Below, in pieces: positions 1-7,779 of a stretch of DNA of 64,000 bases. The notes beneath the pieces were generated by a model that was not told the DNA's origin, ran no database searches, and saw only the letters and a list, made by a program, of their open reading frames with translations. The stretch comes from an uncultured Pelagibacteraceae bacterium (GTDB lineage: Bacteria; Pseudomonadota; Alphaproteobacteria; Pelagibacterales; Pelagibacteraceae). The stretch's first letter is position 1. Each line of letters begins with the position of its first letter. The translations under genes and the position numbers were made by a program. Where the stretch lies: positions 62,001-126,000 of the forward strand of contig CACGXV010000001.1 in assembly GCA_902577075.1 (NCBI GenBank), written 5' to 3'.

Positions 1-27
1 ACGATTTATTCTTGTATATACAGCCAT
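1..27 (-). CDS. thrB: homoserine kinase ThrB, N-terminal fragment
   Basis: Only the first nine codons lie in the window. They read MAVYTRINR on the minus strand, which is the typical opening of alphaproteobacterial ThrB (MAVYT...). The ATG shares one base with the ispH stop codon (TAATG), so the two genes look translationally coupled. ispH followed by thrB is a recurrent alphaproteobacterial order, which supports the call. ThrB phosphorylates homoserine in threonine synthesis. The identification rests on nine residues plus gene order and would need the adjacent sequence. Confidence 0.65.
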
Positions 28-977
28 TAATTTAATTTTCCTGGAATTTTAAATGTCACGTCCTCTTTTACTATTTCAACTTCCTCTATTTCTACAGTAA
101 ATTTTTTTTTAATATTTTCTATGAATTCGTTAACTAATACTTCAGGAGCTGATGCACCTGATGAAATACCTATTGTTTTGCATTTAGATATTTTTTCAAG
201 TGGAAAAGCACTTTCTGAATGAATTAATTCAGCATTTTTGCATCCATTATTTTTAGCTACCTCCACCAACCTAACTGAGTTAGAAGAATTCCTACTACCA
301 ATCACAAACAAATTATCACACTCTTTTGCTATTTTTTTCACTGCTGCTTGCCTATTTGTTGTTGCGTAACAAATATCATCTTTTTTAGGCTCGTGAATAT
401 CAGGGAAGCGTTCTTTTAAAACGTTTATAATTTCTTTAGTATCATCAACCGATAATGTTGTTTGTGTAATATAAGCAAGTTTGTCGTTTTTACCTCTTTG
501 ATAATTTTTTGCATCATCTATAGTTTCAATAAGATCAATCTTTCCACTCGCTACTTGACCCATTGTGCCAATTACTTCAGGATGGTTTTTATGACCTATA
601 AGCAAAACTTGAACATCTTTTTTATTTAAATTTTCTGCTTCTCTATGAACTTTAGATACTAGTGGGCACGTTGCATCAACAAATATCATATTTAAACTTT
701 CAGCTTCTTGAGGAACAGATTTTGGGACACCATGAGCTGAAAAGATAACAGGTCTTGTTTTATCCTCTATTTCATCAATCTCTTCAACAAATACTGCACC
801 AATTTTTTTTAAACCATCTACCACATGTTTGTTATGAACTATTTCATGTCTTACATAAACAGGGGCACCATATTTTTCTATACTTTTCTTTACAATCTCA
901 ATTGCCCTATCAACTCCAGCACAAAAACCTCTTGGAGCTGCTAAAAGTATTTTAAGATGATTATTTTTCACTTTCAT
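27..977 (-). CDS. ispH: 4-hydroxy-3-methylbut-2-enyl diphosphate reductase IspH
   Basis: IspH is the last enzyme of the MEP pathway; it reduces HMBPP to IPP and DMAPP using a 4Fe-4S cluster. The three cluster cysteines are visible: C19 in PRGFCAGVDRAI, C103 in DATCPLVSKVH and C202 in ICYATTNRQ. The histidine motifs HEIVHNKHVV and FSAHGVP are also present. The length of 316 aa is normal. The gene overlaps the small membrane ORF upstream and touches thrB downstream. It sits at the end of the crt/blh run, so isoprenoid precursor supply is genetically linked to carotenoid synthesis here. Confidence 0.97.
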   Translation of the reverse strand: MKVKNNHLKILLAAPRGFCAGVDRAIEIVKKSIEKYGAPVYVRHEIVHNKHVVDGLKKIGAVFVEEIDEIEDKTRPVIFSAHGVPKSVPQEAESLNMIFVDATCPLVSKVHREAENLNKKDVQVLLIGHKNHPEVIGTMGQVASGKIDLIETIDDAKNYQRGKNDKLAYITQTTLSVDDTKEIINVLKERFPDIHEPKKDDICYATTNRQAAVKKIAKECDNLFVIGSRNSSNSVRLVEVAKNNGCKNAELIHSESAFPLEKISKCKTIGISSGASAPEVLVNEFIENIKKKFTVEIEEVEIVKEDVTFKIPGKLN

Positions 978-1134
978 CCTTTCGAAAAAAAGGAATTAAA
1001 AAAACAATGCATGCAATTAGAAAAAAAAGACTGCCAAACATAGCCCAAAAACTTCCTACACTTGATATGATAAAACCCAATGCAGAAATAATGAATAAAA
1101 TCCAACCAATTAAATTAATATTTTTATTGCTCAT
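961..1134 (-). CDS. small membrane protein, unknown function
   Basis: I do not recognise this 57-residue protein. It has two hydrophobic segments (roughly residues 9-27 and 31-49) separated by a short Gly/Ser turn, then a charged tail ending DESEK. I chose the ATG at 1134, starting MSNKNINLIGW; a TTG nine bases further upstream would add three residues. It overlaps the 3' end of blh by 11 bp and the start of ispH by 17 bp, so it is almost certainly co-translated with the retinal genes. It could be a small two-helix membrane protein conserved in the clade. Confidence 0.6.
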   Translation of the reverse strand: MSNKNINLIGWILFIISALGFIISSVGSFWAMFGSLFFLIACIVFLIPFFRKDESEK

Positions 1135-2017
1135 TTTTTTCAATTAAATATTCGAGCAATATATGTGGAAAAGTTAATGAGGCCAATCCAATAAAAATTA
1201 CTCGATATATAGTTTCATTAAATTCGTTATAATTATTCAGAATTGATATTGAAACAACATATCCTAAAATCGTTAAAATTGTTAGTGGAAAGGCTTTTTT
1301 GATGAATACTGGCAAACCCTTTTTTAAATTTTTATTTAATTCTCTAATCAAAGAAATCGAGTGCCTAATAGAATGTAAAAAGCAAAAGTAAATTGTAAAA
1401 GCAATTATTGGATTAAGAAAATAATTTAGGATTAGTATTGATAAATAATCCATTAACAGTAATGACCTTGCTTCAAAACTTTTATTAAATGACAAAATAA
1501 CCCCAGAGACCAAAGATAAAAGTATAAGTATGAATAATATCTCATTAGATATTATTAAATTGTTTGAAATATTAAAATTTAATGTCTCGAAAATTGCGAG
1601 TGTTTCCTCTTTATGGAAAAACAAGGGTGATGTAATTATTAACGATCCTTTTAAAAAATAAATTAATTCAAATTTTTCCTTTTGATTAATGAATTCGGAG
1701 TCCTCTTTACCAAAATGATAAGCTGCAACAATTAAAAATAAAAGAAGTAATAATTTTGGAAATACTAACCAAATCAATATTGTGATTACACCAATAAACA
1801 AATATCCTAAATAAAAAATAGTCATAGATTTATATCCTAAATATTTGATAAGTCTCTTACCTTTAATATGATCCAGAGAACCATGAGATATTCCAAGTGT
1901 TAAAATTAAAAATAATGAAATTATTAAAAAACTACCTTCTCTTAGGTATTCTATTCCAGATAAAAAAATACATAAATTAAAAAAAATTAAAGAGTGGTAA
2001 AAATTAATTTTGATCAT
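1124..2017 (-). CDS. blh: beta-carotene 15,15'-dioxygenase, Brp/Blh family
   Basis: Brp/Blh proteins are integral-membrane oxygenases that cleave beta-carotene into two retinals, the chromophore of proteorhodopsin. The 297-aa protein is mostly hydrophobic with about eight predicted helices. It carries the family's histidine signatures: SHGSLDHIKG near residue 45, AAYHFGKEDSE near 95, FCFLHSIRHS near 215, and a late PHILLEY. It lies 5 bp behind crtY. The crtI-crtB-crtY-blh order is the classic retinal cassette. No rhodopsin gene and no crtE are in the window, so both must lie elsewhere. Confidence 0.9.
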   Translation of the reverse strand: MIKINFYHSLIFFNLCIFLSGIEYLREGSFLIISLFLILTLGISHGSLDHIKGKRLIKYLGYKSMTIFYLGYLFIGVITILIWLVFPKLLLLLFLIVAAYHFGKEDSEFINQKEKFELIYFLKGSLIITSPLFFHKEETLAIFETLNFNISNNLIISNEILFILILLSLVSGVILSFNKSFEARSLLLMDYLSILILNYFLNPIIAFTIYFCFLHSIRHSISLIRELNKNLKKGLPVFIKKAFPLTILTILGYVVSISILNNYNEFNETIYRVIFIGLASLTFPHILLEYLIEKNEQ

Positions 2018-2022
2018 TTAAT

Positions 2023-3087
2023 TTAAAAAAGTGCTTTTATAAAAACCCATTTAGGCATTTTTAATATTATTGATAAATCTTCAAAAAAATTACTTCTATT
2101 CGATAAAAATTTAATAACAGTATTAGATTTATTATTAAACATCCTAAAAAAAATATTCGGCATTTTGCTTGGATTATTTTTCAGAACTTTTAAAAAAATA
2201 TTATCGAGAAATTGATATTTCTTTTTAATTTGAAAAGTTTTCAATTTACTAATGTTTTCGATGTTTTCACTTATATATTTACTTTGTTCTTGAATATTTA
2301 GAAAAGTATAACCAGTACTTAACCTTGTCATACCTCCAGCTGTTCCAATATTAATTTTATTTTTAACTTGGCTAATTACTGGGTAGAAAAGAGGGATTGC
2401 ACCCACTTCTTTATAAGTAATCTTATAATCTTTTATTTTTAGATTATTCTCAATATATTCTTTTATTTGCTGATCATAATCTTTTTGGGAGTCGTCATTC
2501 ATTTCTGATAACCAAGTTGTTTCAACTAATGCTGTCTTTTTTGAATATGGAAGTGTATAAAAAAAATGAACACTTCCTCGCTGATCACAATCAAAATCCA
2601 TTAAATTCATCATTTCCTCATCGAAAAATTCCTTATTAGTCTCTATTTCTACTCCACAGAAATGTTGCCAAAGACCATTATTTTGACTATTTAAATTTGA
2701 AACGCTGTTAAATACTAAAGATCTATCAAAATTAATATTTTGATCATTTTTGTGAAATGAAATATTTTTATTCTCTCTTAATTTATTATTTATCTTTTCA
2801 TAAAATAACCCGCTATCAATACTTTGATATGGGTAATTATCACACTCTAGATGCCTAGTTTTTTCAGGCACATTTATGGAAAAATGTCTCCAATTTTTTT
2901 TAACACAGTCCTCAAAATTGTGTGGGAATGTCTTCCAAAAAGACCAGGTTTTATCTTTTTTATATTCATTTCTTGGCTCAATAATAGCTAATGTTTTATC
3001 TTTTAACTTATTATTTATCTCTAATTCATATGCCAAAGATAATCCTGCGCAACCTCCACCAATTATTATAAAATCAAAATCTTTCAT
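2023..3087 (-). CDS. crtY: lycopene beta-cyclase CrtY
   Basis: CrtY cyclises both ends of lycopene to give beta-carotene. The protein opens with a dinucleotide-binding fold, FDFIIIGGGCAGLSLAYEL, and has the CrtY-type motifs KDKTWSFW (about residue 45) and ETNKEFFDEE. A later IGTAGGMTRLSTGYTF segment matches the family's Gly-rich block. At 354 aa it is slightly shorter than typical 380-aa CrtY proteins. It overlaps the end of crtB by 14 bp, in keeping with one transcript. Confidence 0.9.
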   Translation of the reverse strand: MKDFDFIIIGGGCAGLSLAYELEINNKLKDKTLAIIEPRNEYKKDKTWSFWKTFPHNFEDCVKKNWRHFSINVPEKTRHLECDNYPYQSIDSGLFYEKINNKLRENKNISFHKNDQNINFDRSLVFNSVSNLNSQNNGLWQHFCGVEIETNKEFFDEEMMNLMDFDCDQRGSVHFFYTLPYSKKTALVETTWLSEMNDDSQKDYDQQIKEYIENNLKIKDYKITYKEVGAIPLFYPVISQVKNKINIGTAGGMTRLSTGYTFLNIQEQSKYISENIENISKLKTFQIKKKYQFLDNIFLKVLKNNPSKMPNIFFRMFNNKSNTVIKFLSNRSNFFEDLSIILKMPKWVFIKALF

Positions 3088-3928
3088 TTAAATTTATTTC
3101 TTCATTAATTAATTTGTGTTCTTTATCTCTAAGGTGATTATGTTTTTTAATCAATGATAGTTTTACTAGATCAAATATAGATAATATTGTTTGTAATATC
3201 TTACCGCTTTTAGTAACAAAAATTTTACCTGATTTATTATAATTTTGAATAGTTTGTTTTTTAACAATATTTCTTCCAATTTGTCTATAAACTCTTCTTG
3301 CAACTAAAATTGAAAATCTAAGAGTTAATGGAATATCTTTTATTGATGAAAAGCTACTATCATAAAATAAATCTGCAGTAGCTAATGTTTCTTTTATGGT
3401 TTCAAAATTATGTTTTATATAAAATCTTTTTTTTTTAGAGTCCTCTATCACATCTCTAGAAATATTTGTTAGTTGCATAGCTATTCCCAAATCTATAGCC
3501 GATTTAAGAGAATTATAGCTAGTGACACTTAAAATTTTTGCCATCATTAATCCAACAGTTCCTGCTACTCTATATGAATAAATTAATAATTCCTTTTTTG
3601 AATTTAATCTTATTTCATTTTGAATATCAGACTTCACACCATCGAATAAGTCTTCTACAATTTTTGTGGAAATATTATATTCATCCATTAATACCCACAT
3701 ATTTTTTATTATTGAATTCCTAAATTCTTTATTGATAAAATTATTTTTGAAGTTTAAAAATCTTCTTAATTTAACATCAATTATTCCTTCATCGTCTGCT
3801 ATGTTGTCTAAAGTTCTACAAAAATCATATAAATTAGAACATTTCAAATAAGTTTCTTTTGGAAGAAAAAAACCAGCCCAGTAAAATGATTTTGCGTATA
3901 TTGATAGAAAACTCTTTTTCTCCATCAC
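3074..3928 (-). CDS. crtB: phytoene synthase CrtB
   Basis: CrtB condenses two geranylgeranyl diphosphates into phytoene, the first committed carotenoid step. The two aspartate-rich Mg-binding regions of the trans-isoprenyl (squalene/phytoene synthase) fold are visible: DFCRTLDNIADD near residue 35 and AMQLTNISRDVIED near 155. RVAGTVGLMM is the conserved central block. Length is 284 aa. The start overlaps the crtI stop by 4 bp and its end overlaps crtY. Confidence 0.93.
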   Translation of the reverse strand: MMEKKSFLSIYAKSFYWAGFFLPKETYLKCSNLYDFCRTLDNIADDEGIIDVKLRRFLNFKNNFINKEFRNSIIKNMWVLMDEYNISTKIVEDLFDGVKSDIQNEIRLNSKKELLIYSYRVAGTVGLMMAKILSVTSYNSLKSAIDLGIAMQLTNISRDVIEDSKKKRFYIKHNFETIKETLATADLFYDSSFSSIKDIPLTLRFSILVARRVYRQIGRNIVKKQTIQNYNKSGKIFVTKSGKILQTILSIFDLVKLSLIKKHNHLRDKEHKLINEEINLNERF

Positions 3929-5382
3929 AAAATTTTGTCTAAGACTTTTGCTGAAGATAGTACTCCTGGTACACCTGCTCCAGGATGAGTGCCTGCCCCA
4001 ACAAAATACAAACCATCAAAAATCTCTGATTTATTATGAAATCTAAAATAAGCTGATTGGGTAAATTTTGGTTGAATAGAAAAACCTGATCCATATTTTG
4101 TATTTAACTCTTTCTCAAAATAATCTGGTGTTAAATAAAAATCCTCAATAATATTTTCGCTTAGATTAGGCAGTAAACTTTCTTCCATTTTTTTAATAAC
4201 TAATTTTTTCATTTTATCACCCTCAATAAACCAATCTATACCAGATTGGTTATTAGGAACTGGCACTAACACATAAAAACAATCATGATCATTAGGCGCC
4301 ATAGATTTGTCAGTAGCTGTTGGTCTATGTAAATAGTAACTAATATCATCATTTAATTTTTTATTGTTAAAAATATCATCCAAGTGTTCCTTGTACTTAT
4401 CTCCAAATTTGATGGTATGATGTTCAACATCTTCGTAAACTTTTTTAGTTCCAAAGTAATACACAAACAAACCCATTGAATATTCCATTCTTTTCATTTT
4501 CCAATTGAAAATAGAATTACTACTATTTGTGTTTGCTAATTTTGAGTAAACTGCAGGTGGATCAGCGTTGCAAATGACATTGTCTGCCTCTATTTTATCC
4601 CCGTTGCTTAGTTCAACGCCAGTTATTTTATTTTTATTTGATAAGATTTTATTTACTTCGTATCCTTTTAATATTTTTATATCTTCTTCATTCATTAGTT
4701 TTTCCATACCATTTATTATTTGACCAGTACCCCCCATTGAATAATGAATCCCCCATTTTTTTTCTAGATATAAAATTAATCCATATATTGATGTTGTTGT
4801 AAAAGGATTACCACCTACCAACAGTGGATGCATACTAAGCAATCTTCTTAATTTTTCATTTTCTATGTAAGAGGAAACTAAACCATAAACAGATTTATAA
4901 CTCTTTAGATTAAATAATGAGGGTATTTGTTTTAACATGAATGAGGGTTTATCAAATGGCACATCTGACAACTCAATAAATCCTTTATCGAAAATTTTTT
5001 TTGTAAAATTTACTAAATTTTTATAACCCTCAGCGTCTTTTTCATTGATCTTTTTTATTTGATCAATCATCTCTTGTTCATTACCTGAGTAGTTGAATTT
5101 GAAACCATCCTCAAAAACAAATTGATACCAAGTTTTGAGAGATCTAATTTCTAAATAATCTTTTGAGTTTTTATTAAAAAGCTGGAATAATTCATCAATC
5201 AAATAAGGTGCTGTTATAACAGTTGGACCACCGTCAAATGTAAATCCATTTTTTCTAAAAACTCTTGCTCTTCCACCCAAATCTTTATGTTTTTCAATCA
5301 GAGTCACATCATGACCCTTAGCCTTTAATCTCAATGCTGCTGCCATACCCCCAAAACCTGATCCAATTACTATCGAATTCAT
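3925..5382 (-). CDS. crtI: phytoene desaturase CrtI
   Basis: CrtI is an FAD enzyme that introduces the double bonds turning phytoene into lycopene. The N-terminus is an ADP-binding fold, IVIGSGFGGMAAALRLKAKG, followed by DLGGRARVFRKNGFTFDGG. The C-terminal CrtI signature is FVGAGTHPGAGVPGVLSSAK. The length of 485 aa is usual. It is the first gene of the carotenoid block and starts 44 bp after atpF on the same strand, the largest gap in this 15-gene run, so an internal promoter is possible; I see no convincing one. Confidence 0.95.
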   Translation of the reverse strand: MNSIVIGSGFGGMAAALRLKAKGHDVTLIEKHKDLGGRARVFRKNGFTFDGGPTVITAPYLIDELFQLFNKNSKDYLEIRSLKTWYQFVFEDGFKFNYSGNEQEMIDQIKKINEKDAEGYKNLVNFTKKIFDKGFIELSDVPFDKPSFMLKQIPSLFNLKSYKSVYGLVSSYIENEKLRRLLSMHPLLVGGNPFTTTSIYGLILYLEKKWGIHYSMGGTGQIINGMEKLMNEEDIKILKGYEVNKILSNKNKITGVELSNGDKIEADNVICNADPPAVYSKLANTNSSNSIFNWKMKRMEYSMGLFVYYFGTKKVYEDVEHHTIKFGDKYKEHLDDIFNNKKLNDDISYYLHRPTATDKSMAPNDHDCFYVLVPVPNNQSGIDWFIEGDKMKKLVIKKMEESLLPNLSENIIEDFYLTPDYFEKELNTKYGSGFSIQPKFTQSAYFRFHNKSEIFDGLYFVGAGTHPGAGVPGVLSSAKVLDKIL

Positions 5383-5426
5383 AATACAGATTTTATATTA
5401 TTTTGAGTAAATGTAACGTAATTAAG

Positions 5427-5924
5427 TTATGAATTAATTTTTTTTAATTCAGACTTTGCTTCTTCAAGATTTTTTTCAAAAAGATTATCTAATTTGGACT
5501 TATCAACTGTTGTAGTCATAATCTTTTTCACAGATTCTAGTGCAATTTTAATTGATCTATCTTTGATTTCTTTGATTGCTGTCTCTTTCATCTGATTTAT
5601 TTTTGTTTGCGTTAAATTTTTCTTTATTTCAGAACTTTTATGAAACTTTTCATTCATGCTAATAACAAGCTGTTCTGACTCAGTTTTGGCTTGATCGAGT
5701 ATTTTTTTGGTTTCTCCCTCTACAGAGTTAAGTTTAGCCTGAGCCTCATCTAAGAGTTTTTTTGACTCAATCCTTAACTTTTCACTTTCATCAATTTCTT
5801 TTTTTATATCTCCAATCATTTTTGTAAGGAGATTGTTTATGTTCTGTGGAATTTTAAAATATACCAAAAGTCCGATAAATATAAAAAACGAAATTGCTAC
5901 CCAAAATGTTGCATCAAATGACAT
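5427..5924 (-). CDS. atpF: ATP synthase F0 subunit b
   Basis: Subunit b forms one strand of the peripheral stalk that holds F1 against subunit a. It has one N-terminal transmembrane helix (FWVAISFFIFIGLLVYF) followed by a long charged helix of about 130 residues rich in K and E. Length is 165 aa. Its start overlaps the end of the b' gene by 11 bp. Having two divergent b-type genes in tandem is normal for alphaproteobacteria. Confidence 0.92.
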   Translation of the reverse strand: MSFDATFWVAISFFIFIGLLVYFKIPQNINNLLTKMIGDIKKEIDESEKLRIESKKLLDEAQAKLNSVEGETKKILDQAKTESEQLVISMNEKFHKSSEIKKNLTQTKINQMKETAIKEIKDRSIKIALESVKKIMTTTVDKSKLDNLFEKNLEEAKSELKKINS

Positions 5925-6504
5925 CTTTTCTCTCTTTACTTATTTTTGCTTGATCTTCTACTATTGCAGCAATGCTGCTATTATTTACTTCTTCACCAAT
6001 TAGCTCTTTTATCAATTCTGCTGATGTTTCAGCTGCTATTTTATTTATCTTATCTCCTGATTTATTTCTAAATTCAGACAGCTCATTTTCAACGGAATTA
6101 ATTTCTTCATCAAGATTTTCTTCTAATGCAGCTCTTTTTTTATTGATATCGTCTAATATTTTTTCCCTGGCTTCATTAAAATAATTTTTAGCTTTAACTT
6201 TGCTGTCCAAAATAATTTTTTCATATTCATCAATTTTTTTCTGACTTTCTTCTTTTTGTCTATCCGCAGTTTCAATATTTTCTAGTATTTGCGATTTTCT
6301 TGTTTCTAAGTTGTCGCTGATTTTTGGCAATATAACTTTGGTTAGAACAATAAAAAGTATTCCAAATGTGATGATAAGCCAGAATATTTGAGATATCCAA
6401 AACTCTGGATTGAGTTGAGGCATACCACCACTTTCAGCAGCAAACACTGTATTAAAACATGCAAAGCATGTGACGAATATTAAAATAATTATTTTTTTTA
6501 ACAT
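5914..6504 (-). CDS. atpG: ATP synthase F0 subunit b'
   Basis: This is the second peripheral-stalk subunit (b', also named AtpG or AtpF2 in alphaproteobacteria). It has two hydrophobic segments: a signal-peptide-like N-terminus (IIILIFVTCFACFNTVFA, with an AxA-like site) and then the membrane anchor FWLIITFGILFIVLTKVILP, which leads into a long coiled coil. The first segment may be cleaved or may be a second helix. Length is 196 aa. It lies 3 bp after atpE and overlaps atpF. Confidence 0.9.
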   Translation of the reverse strand: MLKKIIILIFVTCFACFNTVFAAESGGMPQLNPEFWISQIFWLIITFGILFIVLTKVILPKISDNLETRKSQILENIETADRQKEESQKKIDEYEKIILDSKVKAKNYFNEAREKILDDINKKRAALEENLDEEINSVENELSEFRNKSGDKINKIAAETSAELIKELIGEEVNNSSIAAIVEDQAKISKERKDVI

Positions 6505-6507
6505 TAA

Positions 6508-6735
6508 CTAAAATGCAAATAAAATAATCAACGCAACTACAAGTCCAAATAATCCTGTAGCTTCAGCTAAAGCAAATCCTAATAATAAATTAGGGAATTG
6601 TTTTTGAGCTGCAGACGGATTTCTCATAGCACCAGATAAGTAATTACCAAAGATAATTCCAATACCAACTCCTGCACCTGCTAGTGCAATAGCTGCTAAA
6701 CCTGCTCCTATCATTTTTGCTGCTTCTAATTCCAT
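6508..6735 (-). CDS. atpE: ATP synthase F0 subunit c
   Basis: Subunit c forms the rotating proteolipid ring. The 75-aa protein is a helical hairpin with the Gly/Ala-rich first helix GAGLAAIALAGAGVGIGIIFG, a polar loop RNPSAAQKQF, and the second helix carrying the ion-binding glutamate in FALAEATGLF. The lack of the extra polar ligands of Na+ rings suggests H+ coupling. It is preceded by a perfect AGGAGG site, rare in this window, which fits the need for many copies per complex. Confidence 0.97.
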   Translation of the reverse strand: MELEAAKMIGAGLAAIALAGAGVGIGIIFGNYLSGAMRNPSAAQKQFPNLLLGFALAEATGLFGLVVALIILFAF

Positions 6736-6739
6736 TCTT

Positions 6740-6745
6740 CCTCCT
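6740..6745 (-). promoter_or_regulatory. strong Shine-Dalgarno site of atpE
   Basis: The minus strand reads AGGAGG followed by AAGA and then the atpE ATG at 6735, a full anti-16S match at 4-nt spacing. Neighbouring genes in the same run have only partial sites (for example AAGAGA before atpB and AGAGAG before atpF) or none. It likely raises subunit c synthesis within a shared mRNA. Confidence 0.8.
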
Positions 6746-6752
6746 TTTTTTA

Positions 6753-7487
6753 TTAATGGTGTAAATTTAATGCATCATTCAAATAAATGCATGTTAAAAT
6801 TGCAAATACATATGCTTGAAGAAAAGCAACTAATATCTCCAAACCTGTAAGAGCAACCGAAAAACTTAGTGGAAGCCACCCACCAACAATTCCTAAGCTA
6901 ATAACAAAACCGCCAAATACCTTCATCATCGTATGACCAGCCATCATATTTGCGAAAAGTCTTACAGATAAGCTAATCGGCCGACTCAAATACGAGATAA
7001 TCTCAATAACAACTATTAACGGAAGCAATACCATTGGAACACCACTAGGAACAAATAATTTTAAATATCCTAATCCATGTTTCATAAATCCAATAATTGT
7101 AACTCCAATAAAGATAAAAGCTGCTAATACAAATGTAACTATAATATGACTTGTGACTGTAAACGCATAAGGTATCATTCCGAACATGTTACAAAATAGA
7201 ACAAACATAAAAAGTGAGAAAATAAAAGAAAAGTACGGTTTTGCTTTTGATCCAGCTGTATCACTAATCATTTTGGCCACAAAGGTATAACTGAGTTCTG
7301 ACAATAGTTGTAATTTGTCAGGTATTAAAGTTTTTTTCTTAGCACCTAAATTAAAAATTATCAAAATAGCTAATGAGCTTATAGCCATAAATAAACTTGC
7401 GTTGGTGAAAGAAATATCAACAGAGCCTAATTTTATTTCCGGTCCAATTCTATAAACATTGAATTGGTACATTGGATTTGATGCCAT
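6753..7487 (-). CDS. atpB: ATP synthase F0 subunit a
   Basis: Subunit a forms the two half-channels through which protons reach the c ring. The polytopic 244-aa protein contains the diagnostic block SVRLFANMMAGH, which holds the essential arginine, and a C-terminal FLQAYVFAILTCIYLNDA helix. It lies between atpI (9 bp) and atpE (17 bp). F1 genes are not in the window, as is common in alphaproteobacteria where F0 and F1 operons are separate. Confidence 0.96.
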   Translation of the reverse strand: MASNPMYQFNVYRIGPEIKLGSVDISFTNASLFMAISSLAILIIFNLGAKKKTLIPDKLQLLSELSYTFVAKMISDTAGSKAKPYFSFIFSLFMFVLFCNMFGMIPYAFTVTSHIIVTFVLAAFIFIGVTIIGFMKHGLGYLKLFVPSGVPMVLLPLIVVIEIISYLSRPISLSVRLFANMMAGHTMMKVFGGFVISLGIVGGWLPLSFSVALTGLEILVAFLQAYVFAILTCIYLNDALNLHH

Positions 7488-7496
7488 TATATTCTC

Positions 7497-7775
7497 TTAC
7501 TTATTCTGCATTTTTTTTGCTGATTTAATTACATTCATAATACCTGCAATTACTCCTACAAAAAAAAATATTAAAATTAACCAAGGCTTAGTACCAAACC
7601 AATTGTCTAAAATAAACCCAATAATTGTCCCAACAGCTACCGCAGCAACTAATTCTGTACTCATCTTAAAAGCGTGGCCCATTCCTGAGGTCTTAGGCTC
7701 TTTATTTTCTAAATATTTAGACTTTGCTCTATTTTTTGCACTTTTAAGGCGAGTTTTGAAATCCTCTTCAACCAT
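7497..7775 (-). CDS. atpI: ATP synthase assembly protein AtpI
   Basis: This is a 92-aa protein with a charged N-terminal 40 residues and two transmembrane helices (ELVAAVAVGTIIGFILDNWF and LILIFFFVGVIAGIMNV). The Gly-rich pattern and position at the head of the F0 genes mark it as AtpI, thought to help c-ring assembly or ion supply. It starts 4 bp after smc, so the ATP synthase genes may be read from a promoter further upstream. Confidence 0.88.
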   Translation of the reverse strand: MVEEDFKTRLKSAKNRAKSKYLENKEPKTSGMGHAFKMSTELVAAVAVGTIIGFILDNWFGTKPWLILIFFFVGVIAGIMNVIKSAKKMQNK

Positions 7776-7779
7776 CCGC

